Source of the DNA: Magnetofaba australis IT-1
Lineage (GTDB): Bacteria; Pseudomonadota; Magnetococcia; Magnetococcales; Magnetococcaceae
DNA length: 64,000 bases
Direction of reading: 5' to 3'
Assembly: GCF_002109495.1 (NCBI RefSeq)
Contig: NZ_LVJN01000018.1
Location: forward strand, 685,217-749,216
Under the pieces are notes generated by a model that was not told the origin of the DNA, did no database searches, and worked only from the letters and a program-made list of their open reading frames with translations. The translations under genes were made by a program, and so were the position numbers. Positions 45,123-53,732 of this stretch are shown piece after piece. Position 1 is the first letter of the stretch; every line of letters begins with the position of its first letter.

Positions 45123-47711
45123 ATGTCTCTGTTTTCGCTTTCCTCCATGCGTCTGAAAACCTTTCTCCCATCCGCTTTTTTCATCTTGATTGGCGGCACC
45201 GCGCTGATGATTCTGGCGCTCAACTATGTGACCACCACCATCTCCATCGAAGAGATGGCCACCGCCATCATGGAGCAGACTGGGCAGCGCACAGTGGAGA
45301 ACGCCACCACCTATCTCGACTCCGCCGCGCGGGTGGTGAATATGAACGTGGTGGGGATGCACCCGGAGGATAAGGAGCATTTTCTGCCGCGCTTCAACGC
45401 GCTGGCGCGGCGACAACTGGCGCTGCACCCCCACTTTGGCCTGATCTACTTTGGCGACGTAAATGGCAACCATTGGCTGACTAAACGCGAACTGGACGGG
45501 GTGGTGCGCAACCGCGTGCTGCAACGGCTGGACGATAGCGCCGCCAGCAAACAGGCGGTAACCGATGCGCGTAAAATCTCCAAGGCCACGCCCCAGGGCA
45601 AAGCCAAGGTTGCGCAGATGATCGCCCCCTATCTGAAAACCCAATGGTTCACCCAGAACGCCCAAGGCAAGCTGGAGTTTCAGGAGGAGTATCCCGATTT
45701 CGCCTACGACCCGCGCCAGCGCCCCTGGTACATCGGCGCGCAAAAGGCGGGTGGACTGGCCTGGACCAACGTTTACACCTGGGCGGATAACTACCAGGGC
45801 AAACCCAGCACCCAAGTGGGCATCACCGCCGCCGAGCCGGTGATCCGCAACGGTCAGTTGCAGGGGGTGATGGCAATCGACATCGTGCTCAAAGAGATCT
45901 CCAACTTCCTTAAGGAGTTGGTGGTAAGCAAAAATGGCCGCGCCTTCATCATCGACGCCGACGGCAAGGTGGTCGGTCTGCCCGACTACGACCAGGTGGT
46001 GCGCACGAAGCCCGAAGGCGGCGTGGAGCAGAACCACATAACGCAAGTCAACGACGCCGCCATGGCGGAGCTGTTCCGCGCCGCCCAGCGCAAAAGCGGC
46101 GGTGAAAATCAACCTCTGCGCTTGGGCGAACAGGCCAAATTTCACTTCAACGCCGATGGCGAAGGCTACTATGGCTATTTGAAGCCGTTCCAACCCAGCA
46201 GCAATCTCAACTGGGTGATTGGCGTGGTGGTCCCCGCCAACGACTTCATGGGCCAGGTCACCACCAACATCCTGTGGACCCTGCTCATCTCCGCCATCGC
46301 CGTGGCCGGCGCGATTCTGGTGGGCGTTTTGATCAGCCGCCGCATCTCCAAACCGCTTAACGCCCTGGCGGCGGAGGCGTCGCGCATCAGCGAACTGGAT
46401 CTGGCGGGCAACACGGCTCTGGCCACCAGCTTTGAAGAGATTCAAACCGTTTCAGAGTCCTTCGCCAAGATGAAGGGGAGTCTGCGCGAGATGGTGCGCA
46501 CCATCTCGGAAAATGCGCGCAGTCTGGATCAGAGCGCGGGTGAACTCTCTACGGTCTCGGCGCAGATGTCGGACTCCGCCGGGCAGATGCGCGAAAGCGC
46601 CCATGGCGTGGCCGACTCCACCAAACATATGAGCCAGATGATGAAGACCATCGCCGGTTCAGCCGATGAGATGAAGAGCAGAATGGCCTCCGCCGCCGAC
46701 GCCGCCAGCGCCATGGAGAGCAATATGGTGAGCATCTCCGGCGCCGCCGAAGAGGCCAACACCAACTTGAGCGCAGTTTCCGACGCGGCGGAAACCGCCA
46801 CCTCCGGCATGAGCTTTGTTCAGGAGGCCGCCGAGCGCACCAGCGGCAACGTACAGAAAGTGGCCCGCGCCGCCGAAGCGATGGATGAGGCGCTGTCGGA
46901 CTCCCGCAGCTTGTGCGAATCCGCCGACAAGCAGTCGAAAAAGGCCGCCACCGACTCCGAGGCCAATGTGGCGGTAATGCGACGCCTCTCCGACTCCGCC
47001 GAAGAGATTGGCAAAGTGGTGGATGTGATCAACACCATCGCCGAGCAGACCAACATGCTGGCCCTCAATGCCTCCATTGAAGCCGCTGGAGCCGGCGAGG
47101 CGGGCAAAGGCTTTGCGGTGGTGGCCAATGAAGTGAAAAATCTGGCCAACCAGACCAGTGAAGCCACCGCCATGGTCAACGGCAAGATTCTGGAGATTCA
47201 GGACAACACCCAAGAGGCCGCCCACGCCATCCATCGCGTCACCGAGACCATTCGCAACCTGAGCCGCTCCAACAACGAGATTCTCCTCTCCGTGGATGAG
47301 CAGAATCACTCGGTCAAACAGGTCTCCAACTCCATGGACAACGTTTCCGAGGAGACCGAGGAGGTGACCCGTCGCGTGGGGGAGGCCTCCAACGGCATGC
47401 AGGAGGTCTCCCGCAGCGTGCATGAGATCTCGGTGGGCATCTCCGAGGTGACCCGCAACGTGGTGGAGGCCTCGGCGGGAGTCTCCGATATGACCCGCAA
47501 CGTGACCAAGGCGTCCAAGGACAGCGGTGAGATCTCACGCTCGGTGTCCGAAGCCAGTGACGCGTCCCGAGCAGTGGCTGAGGCCATGGGCTCTGTGAAC
47601 AACTCGGCGGAGGGAATGTCCACCCTCAGTGAGACCGTCAAAGGCCAAGCGGGCGAGATGAAGCAGATCGCCGCCAAACTCAAGGAGATCCTCTCGCGCT
47701 TTACGGTGTGA
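45123..47711 (+). CDS. Methyl-accepting chemotaxis protein with Cache sensor domain
   Basis: An 862-aa chemoreceptor: TM1 at about 12-35, a large periplasmic double-Cache domain to about 375 (YDPRQRPWYIGAQKAGGLAWTNVY, GVMAIDIVLKEIS, FIIDADGKVVGLPD), TM2 at about 380-403, HAMP, and a long MCP signalling domain. The tip has [37 protein letters not shown]. DPRxRPWY is a Cache_1 hallmark often binding small organic ligands. It stands alone with a downstream hairpin. Its cytoplasmic part closely parallels the haem-type chemoreceptor at 1773-3953. Confidence 0.94.
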   Translation: MSLFSLSSMRLKTFLPSAFFILIGGTALMILALNYVTTTISIEEMATAIMEQTGQRTVENATTYLDSAARVVNMNVVGMHPEDKEHFLPRFNALARRQLALHPHFGLIYFGDVNGNHWLTKRELDGVVRNRVLQRLDDSAASKQAVTDARKISKATPQGKAKVAQMIAPYLKTQWFTQNAQGKLEFQEEYPDFAYDPRQRPWYIGAQKAGGLAWTNVYTWADNYQGKPSTQVGITAAEPVIRNGQLQGVMAIDIVLKEISNFLKELVVSKNGRAFIIDADGKVVGLPDYDQVVRTKPEGGVEQNHITQVNDAAMAELFRAAQRKSGGENQPLRLGEQAKFHFNADGEGYYGYLKPFQPSSNLNWVIGVVVPANDFMGQVTTNILWTLLISAIAVAGAILVGVLISRRISKPLNALAAEASRISELDLAGNTALATSFEEIQTVSESFAKMKGSLREMVRTISENARSLDQSAGELSTVSAQMSDSAGQMRESAHGVADSTKHMSQMMKTIAGSADEMKSRMASAADAASAMESNMVSISGAAEEANTNLSAVSDAAETATSGMSFVQEAAERTSGNVQKVARAAEAMDEALSDSRSLCESADKQSKKAATDSEANVAVMRRLSDSAEEIGKVVDVINTIAEQTNMLALNASIEAAGAGEAGKGFAVVANEVKNLANQTSEATAMVNGKILEIQDNTQEAAHAIHRVTETIRNLSRSNNEILLSVDEQNHSVKQVSNSMDNVSEETEEVTRRVGEASNGMQEVSRSVHEISVGISEVTRNVVEASAGVSDMTRNVTKASKDSGEISRSVSEASDASRAVAEAMGSVNNSAEGMSTLSETVKGQAGEMKQIAAKLKEILSRFTV

Positions 47712-47726
47712 GTCTCTCCTCAATAC

Positions 47727-47761
47727 CACAATAGCGCGAGGCCCCGCCTCGCGCTATTGTG
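47727..47761. terminator. Hairpin between convergent chemoreceptor and OYE genes
   Basis: CACAATAGCGCGAGG-CCCCG-CCTCGCGCTATTGTG is a 15-bp perfect stem. No T run follows, so termination is inferred from position between convergent genes. Confidence 0.6.
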
Positions 47762-47802
47762 ACAAATTCCAGAAGCTCCTCATCAGCAGGAGCTGTACTG
47801 TC

Positions 47803-48873
47803 CTACGCGGGCAACGGCGGGTAATCGGTATAGCCTTGAGCGTCCTGAGTGTAAAAAGTCGCAGGATCCGCCGCATTGAGCGCCGCCTGACGCTGCAAGC
47901 GTGCAGGCAGGTCGGGATTGGCCAAAAACGGCACGCCAAACGCCACCGCATCCACCTCTCCCGCGACGATTGCGGCGTCGGCCTCCTCTCCGCTATAGCC
48001 CATATTGCCAATCAACACCCCATGATACTTCTCCCGCGCCACTGTCAGCACATCACCATGCTGCTGGTCGAACATATCGCTGCGCATCACATGCAGATAG
48101 GCGAGGTTGAAGCGATTGAGTTGCTTGGCCAACCAGGCCGTGAGCGCCACCGGGTCGCTATCGCGCATATCGTTAAAGCTGTTGAGCGGTGAGATGCGCA
48201 CCCCCACCCGATCGCTGCTCCAGCTGTGCGTCACAGCATCCAACACTTCCAAAAGCAGACGCGCGCGATTTTCCATTGCGCCGCCGTAAGGCCCCGTGCG
48301 CTGGTTCACCCCATCACGCAGAAATTGATCCAGCAGATAGCCGTTGGCGCTATGCACTTCCACCCCATCAAACCCAGCCAAGCGCGCATTGTTGGCGGCT
48401 TGGGCAAAACCGTCGACAATCGCAGGCAACTCCTCATCTCCCAGCGCCCGGGGCGTGGGATAGGGCAGCTTACCCTCCGGCGTATGCACCTCATCGTTGC
48501 GGATGGGCAGCGGGCTGGCGGAGACGCACTCCCGTCCGCCATTCAGCGCTGGATGACAGGCGCGCCCCCCATGCCAGATCTGCAGGAAAATGCGTCCGTC
48601 CTGTGCGTGAACCGCGTCGGTCACCCGCCGCCAACCATCAATTTGCGCAGGCGAATGAATGCCCGGCTCGCGCCAGAACGCCGAGCACTCCGGCATCGCC
48701 ATGGTGGCTTCGGCAATGATCAGACCGGCGCTGGCGCGCTGCGCATAGTATTCCGCCATCAGCGCTGTGGGGACGTGATCGGCGTCGGCGCGACAGCGGG
48801 TCAGCGGCGCCATGAGGATGCGATTGGGCAGATTCAGCGCGCCCATCTGTAATGAATCGAATAATGAAGACAT
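47803..48873 (-). CDS. Old yellow enzyme family NADH:flavin oxidoreductase (NemA-like)
   Basis: A 356-aa FMN-dependent ene-reductase. Motifs: PNRILMAPLTRCRAD, EYYAQRASAGLIIAEATM, IFLQIWHGGRACHP (FMN/substrate contacts), FDGVEVHSANGYLLDQFLRDGVNQRTGPYGG (the H-x-x-N substrate-binding pair is here HSAN), and GAVAFG-type phosphate site VDAVAFGVPFLANPDL. The family reduces activated alkenes and nitro compounds. The ATG at 48871-48873 is only 38 bp from an IS3 insertion, which may have separated the gene from its promoter. Confidence 0.93.
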   Translation of the reverse strand: MSSLFDSLQMGALNLPNRILMAPLTRCRADADHVPTALMAEYYAQRASAGLIIAEATMAMPECSAFWREPGIHSPAQIDGWRRVTDAVHAQDGRIFLQIWHGGRACHPALNGGRECVSASPLPIRNDEVHTPEGKLPYPTPRALGDEELPAIVDGFAQAANNARLAGFDGVEVHSANGYLLDQFLRDGVNQRTGPYGGAMENRARLLLEVLDAVTHSWSSDRVGVRISPLNSFNDMRDSDPVALTAWLAKQLNRFNLAYLHVMRSDMFDQQHGDVLTVAREKYHGVLIGNMGYSGEEADAAIVAGEVDAVAFGVPFLANPDLPARLQRQAALNAADPATFYTQDAQGYTDYPPLPA

Positions 48874-48979
48874 GGTTGGATCCTCGCTGGGTGTCATGGA
48901 CAAACATCAACTGTTTCGGTTCAGTTGGAAAATGACAAACAAGCCGTTTATAATGTGTAGATAATAAGCGGAGGTTTGT

Positions 48980-49282
48980 ATGGAACGGAAGAAGCGGAGA
49001 TTTACGGCTGAGCAGAAGGTAGGCTATGTGCGCCGTCACCTGGTCGAGAAGGTGGTTCTCTCGGATCTGTGCGACGAGGCGGGCATTCAGCCCAGCCAGT
49101 ACTATCGCTGGCAAAAGGCTTTGTTTGAGAACGGCGAAGCGGCCTTGTCTGACAAACGCGGCCAAAAGGCTTGTGACCGACAGATTGCCGAACTAGAAGC
49201 GAAGTTGGCAACCAAAAATGAAGTTATGTCTGAGCTTCTTGAGGCGCATGTTGCGCTAAAAAAAAGTCTTGGGGTGAGCTGA
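48980..49282 (+). CDS. IS3-family OrfA of copy B1
   Basis: A 100-aa HTH protein the same as OrfA of copies A and C, ending after the A8G slippery tract. GGAGG precedes the ATG. Since its orfB is split, only OrfA itself can be made from this copy. Confidence 0.92.
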   Translation: MERKKRRFTAEQKVGYVRRHLVEKVVLSDLCDEAGIQPSQYYRWQKALFENGEAALSDKRGQKACDRQIAELEAKLATKNEVMSELLEAHVALKKSLGVS

Positions 49283-49847
49283 ACGGCTGCTGGGTGGAGC
49301 CGGACATACGGGATTCGGTGGTGGATTTCGTGGCGTTTTGGTCAGACAAGAGCGAAATCGACACGAGCCGAATTATCAACTGGATAGGCGTGCAAAGGGG
49401 CAAGTTCTATTCATGGCGCAAGCGCTATGGAATGGTTAACGACCACAATGGCCGTATTCCCCGAGATTTTTGGCTGGACGATTGGGAAAGGGAAGCGATT
49501 GTCGCCTTTTTCCATGAACATCCGTCAGAGGGCTATCGGCGCCTGACCTACATGATGCTGGATGCAGGCGTGGTGGCGGTCAGCCCCTCTTCAGTGCTGC
49601 GTGTGCTCAGAACTGCCGGGCTGATGCGTCGTTGGAGCCCATCGCCCTCGCAGAAGGGCACAGGGTTCAAACAGCCTTCGGAGCCGCATAAACACTGGCA
49701 TGTGGACATCTCCTATCTGAATATCCAGGGGACGTTCTACTATCTGTGCAGTGTCCTGGATGGATGTAGCAGGTTTATCTGTTTCGGTTCAGATGGAAAA
49801 TGACAAACCAATCGTTCATAATGTAGAGATATTGAGCGGAGGTTTGT

Positions 49848-50141
49848 ATGGAACGGAAGAAGCGGAGATTTACGGCTGAGCAGAAGGTAGGCTATGTGCG
49901 CCGTCACCTGGTCGAGAAGGTGGTTCTCTCGGATCTGTGCGACGAGGCGGGCATTCAGCCCAGCCAGTACTATCGCTGGCAAAAGGCTTTGTTTGAGAAC
50001 GGCGAAGCGGCCTTGTCTGACAAACGCGGCCAAAAGGCTTGTGATCGACAGATTGCCGAACTAGAAGCGAAGTTGGCAACCAAAATGAAGTTATGTCCGA
50101 GCTTCTTGAGGCGCATGTTGCGCTAAAAAAAGTCTTGGGGT
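49848..50141 (+). pseudogene. IS3-family orfA of copy B2, frameshifted
   Basis: The same as other OrfA copies to about residue 78, then one A is lost (CCAAAATG instead of CCAAAAATG, near 50083), which replaces the coiled-coil end. A second deletion shortens the slippery run from A8 to A7. Confidence 0.85.
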
Positions 50142-50159
50142 GAGCTGAACGGCTGCTGG

Positions 50160-51142
50160 GTGGAGCCGGACATACGGGATTCGGTGGTGGATTTCGTGGC
50201 GTTTTGGTCAGACAAGAGCGAAATCGACACGAGCCGAATTATCAACTGGATAGGCGTGCAAAGGGGCAAGTTCTATTCATGGCGCAAGCGCTATGGAATG
50301 GTTAATGACCACAATGGCCGTATTCCCCGAGATTTTGGTCTGGACGATTGGGAAGGGAAGCGATTGTCGCCTTTTCCTATGAACATCCGTCAGAGGGCTA
50401 TCGGCGCCTGACCTACATGATGCTGGATGCAGGCGTGGTGGCGGTCAGCCCCTCTTCAGTGCTGCGTGTGCTCAGAACTGCCGGGCTGATGCGTCGTTGG
50501 AGCCCATCGCCCTCGCAGAAGGGCACAGGGTTCAAACAGCCTTCGGAGCCGCATAAACACTGGCATGTGGACATCTCCTATCTGAATATCCAGGGGACGT
50601 TCTACTATCTGTGCAGTGTCCTGGATGGATGTAGCAGGTTTATCCTCCACTGGGAGATTCGTGAGTCGATGAAGGAAGATGAGGTTGAAGTGGTCCTGCT
50701 CCGAGCTCAGGAGGCCTATCCGGAAGCTAAGCCGCGGCTGATCTCAGACAATGGGCCGCAGTTCGTTGCCAACGATTTTAAGGCGTTCATCCGGGAATCC
50801 GGCATGACGCATGTGAGGACTTCGCCTTACTATCCGCAGAGCAACGGAAAGCTGGAGCGTTTTCACGGTAGTTTGAAGCGTGAGTGCATTCGGCCTCAGA
50901 CGCCATTATCGCTGGAAGATGCCCAGCGGGTTGTGGGAAAGTACGTCGAGCATTACAACACCCGGCGGCTCCATAGCGCCATCGACTACGTCACCCCACA
51001 GGATCGCCTGGAAGGGCGGCATGTGCAGATCCTGGCCGAACGAGATCAAAAGCTTGAGGCGGCCAGAGAACGGCGTCGGACGACGTACCAAAAGCAGTCT
51101 TTTCAGCCATCCCAAAAAATGGCTGAAAAGGCGAACGGCTAA
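50160..51142 (+). pseudogene. IS3-family orfB of copy B2, frameshifted
   Basis: The reading frame is broken near 50353 (GGGAAGGG instead of GGGAAAGGG) and again near 50375 (TTTTCC instead of TTTTTCC). The remainder, including DVSYLN-type Asp, SDNGPQF and the catalytic Glu region, is open to 51142. All lesions are single-base losses in homopolymers. Confidence 0.85.
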
Positions 51143-51811
51143 CTGATATTTTGGCTTAGGCGGTTGTCATGTTTCCGCTGAACCAGCACATATCCTCCAC
51201 TGGGAGATTCGTGAGTCGATGAAGGAAGATGAGGTTGAAGTGGTCCTGCTCCGAGCTCAGGAGGCCTATCCGGAAGCTAAGCCGCGGCTGATCTCAGACA
51301 ATGGGCCGCAGTTCGTTGCCAACGATTTTAAGGCGTTCATCCGGGAATCCGGCATGACGCATGTGAGGACTTCGCCTTACTATCCGCAGAGCAACGGAAA
51401 ACTGGAGCGTTTTCACGGTAGTTTGAAGCGTGAGTGCATTCGGCCTCAGACGCCATTATCGCTGGAAGATGCCCAACGGGTTGTGGGAAAGTACGTCGAG
51501 CATTACAACACCCGGCGGCTCCATAGCGCCATCGACTACGTCACCCCACAGGATCGCCTGGAAGGGCGGCATGTGCAGATCCTGGCCGAACGAGATGAAA
51601 AGCTTGAGGCGGCCAGAGAACGGCGTCGGACGACGCACCAAAAGCAGTCTTTTCAGCCATCCCAAAAAATGGCTGAAAAGGCGAACAGCTAACTGATATT
51701 TTGGTTTAGACGGTTGTCATGTTTCCGCTGAACCAGCACACAACCAAGTGAAAATGGGCATACGTAAAATGAGACACGCCAAGCGTCTATACGTGCGGCG
51801 CTGTGTGCAAT

Positions 51812-52044
51812 TATGGTGAGTTGAAACCAAAACTGCACACAACGGCCAATATTTGCGTGACGTAGATAGAGCTTGCGCTGACTATTGGCCGCCGACCAGT
51901 CGGCGGCGGGGTCTGGGGGCCGCGCCCCCAGCGGGTGTGGGCGGAGCCCACGGTGTGGTTGTTGGTCTTGGGAGCTCGAGGGCGTAGCCCTCGATATCTT
52001 TCATTAACAATACCCAAACTGTCCGATTCTGATTTTATAGTCAC
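51812..52044 (-). repeat. MITE-like element copy 8
   Basis: Uninterrupted minus-orientation copy. Reading plus-strand it shows the right end (TTATGGTGAGTTGAAACC), conserved tract, hairpin D, hairpin C, AGCGGGTGTGGGCGGAGCCC (intact hairpin B), hairpin A and left end to TTTTATAG. It serves as the empty-site reference for the IS1111-like insertions. Confidence 0.85.
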
Positions 52045-52262
52045 CGCAAACCAAAAAAAGACATTTGAAATCAGAAGATGTCGAGGGCTCCGCCCTCGAA
52101 CTCCCCAACGACCAAACCTTGGGGCGCTGCCCCAAACCCCGCTGGGGGCACAGCCCCCAGACCCCGCCGCCGACCAGTCGGCGGCCAATAGTCAGTGCAA
52201 GATCAATCAGCGTCACGCAAACATTTTGTACTCTGTACAATTCTGGATTGCGATGACTATAA
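52037..52262 (+). repeat. MITE-like element copy 9
   Basis: Plus-orientation copy sharing its left TATAGTCA with copy 8, so the two stand head to head. Hairpin B is altered to CTTGGGGC/GCCCCAAA. Ends GGATTGCGATGACTATA. Confidence 0.82.
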
Positions 52263-52303
52263 CTGACAATATCAATACCACCCCCCACCATATTTCATGG
52301 GCA

Positions 52304-52341
52304 TAAAAAAACAGCGCGATCCAAAGGATCGCGCTGTTTTC
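52304..52341 (-). terminator. Terminator of the 52-aa gene
   Basis: On the minus strand AACAGCGCGATCC-TTTGG-ATCGCGCTGTT is followed by T7. It lies 23 bp after the 52-aa stop. Confidence 0.92.
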
Positions 52342-52363
52342 AAATCTAGGCTGGCTTGAAGTC

Positions 52364-52522
52364 TTACGGACGCTTGGGGGTCTCGTATTTGACTTCCTTC
52401 TGCCACGGCTTCCACTCGGTCTCATAGCCGACAAAGCCCTTATCGGTGGGCGGCAGTTGACGCGTGGTGAAGTAGGGGGTGGTTCCGTCGGGCACTTTGG
52501 GACGTCCAGCGGGTGCGCTCAT
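52364..52522 (-). CDS. 52-aa small protein of unknown function
   Basis: Short ORF beginning MSAPAGRPKVPDGTTPYFTT and ending VKYETPKRP. It is polar, Pro/Lys/Tyr-rich, without Cys, signal peptide or membrane segment. It has a strong ribosome-binding site (AGGTGA, 5 nt before ATG) and its own terminator directly downstream, which together make it a credible gene. It lies about 190 bp downstream of the SlyD-type gene, on the same strand as the apr cluster. Family not recognised. Confidence 0.65.
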   Translation of the reverse strand: MSAPAGRPKVPDGTTPYFTTRQLPPTDKGFVGYETEWKPWQKEVKYETPKRP

Positions 52523-52709
52523 AAGTCACCTTTTACTCAAAAGAAGAGAATGCTACGACACCATATCGTAACGGTTAAGACTGCTTGCTTATTCTTCACG
52601 ATCGCAACAGTGGCCATGCCCTGGCAATCGGCTTCACCCTCTCGGATGAAAGGAACAATCTAAAATGCATTGAGCATCCGAGATTGATTCAGTGCGATGC
52701 GGCGGCTTG

Positions 52710-53225
52710 TCAGTTCAGCGGCTGCATCAGAATACTGTCCACGTCCGGCGCATCGGCTTGAACCGGGCCACCGGCTTCAAGCTCCTCTTCAGTGGCGTCA
52801 CGCACAGTCACTATCTTTAGCGTAAACAGAACCTTGCGCCCACAGAGCGGATTATTGCCATCCACGGTCAGGGTCTTCTCATCGATGCGGGTGACGATAA
52901 AGTCGCGCGTCTGACCTTGGGCGTTCTCCATGGTGATGGTGGCGCCGAGTTCGCGAAAGTCGTGCGGGACATTCTCGATATAGTCGGTAAACACCAAGCC
53001 TTCGTCGCGCGGCCCATAGATCTCATTACAGTCGATGGGGATCACGATCTCATCCCCAACCGATTTGCCGACCAGCTGATCCGTCACCGCCGGAACCAGG
53101 GCGTCGCCCACTCCATGCACATAGCCGATGGGAAACTCGACCGCCGTGATCTCCTGGCCGCTTTTCTGATCGGTGATGGTGTAGGTCACTTCGACGTACT
53201 TGTTGTCTTGAATCGTATCCTGCAT
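52710..53225 (-). CDS. SlyD-type FKBP peptidyl-prolyl isomerase
   Basis: A 171-aa FKBP with the flap/IF insertion of SlyD. VTYTITDQKSGQEI and FPIGYVHGVGDALVPAVTDQLVGKSVGDEIVIPI are FKBP parts; the IF region is about 75-125 and NPLCGRKVLFTLKIVTVRDATEEEL closes the fold. The His-rich metal-binding tail of E. coli SlyD is absent. It acts as a folding helper. It is 20 bp downstream of the 116-aa gene and close to the apr operon, so a role in Apr maturation is possible but unproven. Confidence 0.9.
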   Translation of the reverse strand: MQDTIQDNKYVEVTYTITDQKSGQEITAVEFPIGYVHGVGDALVPAVTDQLVGKSVGDEIVIPIDCNEIYGPRDEGLVFTDYIENVPHDFRELGATITMENAQGQTRDFIVTRIDEKTLTVDGNNPLCGRKVLFTLKIVTVRDATEEELEAGGPVQADAPDVDSILMQPLN

Positions 53226-53245
53226 CGCCTGAACTGCCTTGCCTA

Positions 53246-53596
53246 TCAGAAGATCGACGCAGCGAAGATTTTAATCTCGCCCCGTTCATAGCCAATCACC
53301 AGACGCCCCAACCACTCGCCCGGCTTCTTGGTGCTGCGCATACGATAGAGCACGGTCACATGCTCGCCGCGGCGGATGATCCCCAGATAGTCATACTCCT
53401 CAGAGAGACTACGGGTCAGTTCGCTCTTGGCGAACTGATTGCCCACCTCGACCTCATTGAGGCCCAGCAGCAGATCGTAGGAGAAATTGCGGATGAATTT
53501 ACCGTAGTTGCCTTCATTGGAGTACTTGACCAGATCCGCCCAAAACGGGTGCGCAACAGCCAAGATCTCTTCGTCGGTTTGATCAATAATATTCAT
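53246..53596 (-). CDS. Conserved-looking 116-aa protein near aprA
   Basis: A soluble protein beginning MNIIDQTDEEILAVAHPFWADLVKYSNEGNYGKFIRNFS, with an alternating beta-rich C-terminus (HVTVLYRMRSTKKPGEWLGRLVIGYERGEIKIFAASIF). The pattern suggests an NTF2-like alpha+beta fold, but I do not recognise the family. It is transcribed after aprA, separated by a terminator hairpin (53687-53719), and is followed closely by the slyD-type gene. Confidence 0.7.
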   Translation of the reverse strand: MNIIDQTDEEILAVAHPFWADLVKYSNEGNYGKFIRNFSYDLLLGLNEVEVGNQFAKSELTRSLSEEYDYLGIIRRGEHVTVLYRMRSTKKPGEWLGRLVIGYERGEIKIFAASIF

Positions 53597-53686
53597 TCAC
53601 AACTCTTCGGTTCTGAAGTGAGCGCTGGAGCGGCTCGGTCTATAAAAAAAGACCAACGCGATTGCGGGTTGATCCTTTTGTATAGA

Positions 53687-53719
53687 CCGAGCGGAGGGCC
53701 GGTACAGCCCTCCGCTCGG
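53687..53719 (-). terminator. Hairpin downstream of aprA
   Basis: CCGAGCGGAGGGC and GCCCTCCGCTCGG form a 13-bp perfect stem followed on the minus strand by TCTATACAAAA. The T run is poor, so it may be a partial terminator or an mRNA-stabilising 3' end. Confidence 0.7.
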
Positions 53720-53732
53720 GACAATCTACTGC

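Larger units (their letters stand above)
49780..51190 (+). mobile_element. IS3-family element copy B2 nested in B1
   Basis: A 1411-bp element in the same orientation as B1 with target duplication TATC (49776-49779 and 51191-51194). Its left 60 bp differ from the other copies (ACAAACCAATCGTTCATAATGTAGAG), marking a divergent lineage. Confidence 0.92.
49294..51692 (+). pseudogene. IS3-family orfB of copy B1, split by insertion of copy B2
   Basis: The N-terminal part (49294-49779) runs through HWHVDISYLNIQ to CSRF. The C-terminal part resumes at 51195 with LHWEIRESMKEDEVEVVLL and continues with the second catalytic Asp and the Glu to the normal end at 51692. Joining across the TATC duplication restores an intact 327-aa frame, so the only lesion is the insertion. 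Confidence 0.9.
48912..51740 (+). mobile_element. IS3-family element copy B1, interrupted by copy B2
   Basis: Outer element of 1414 bp once copy B2 and its duplication are removed. It begins TGTTTCGGTTCAGTTGG and ends CCGCTGAACCAGCACA. Target duplication CAAC on both sides (48908-48911 and 51741-51744). The internal promoter contains TATAAT near 48949. orfA is intact; orfB is split at 49779. Confidence 0.92.
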
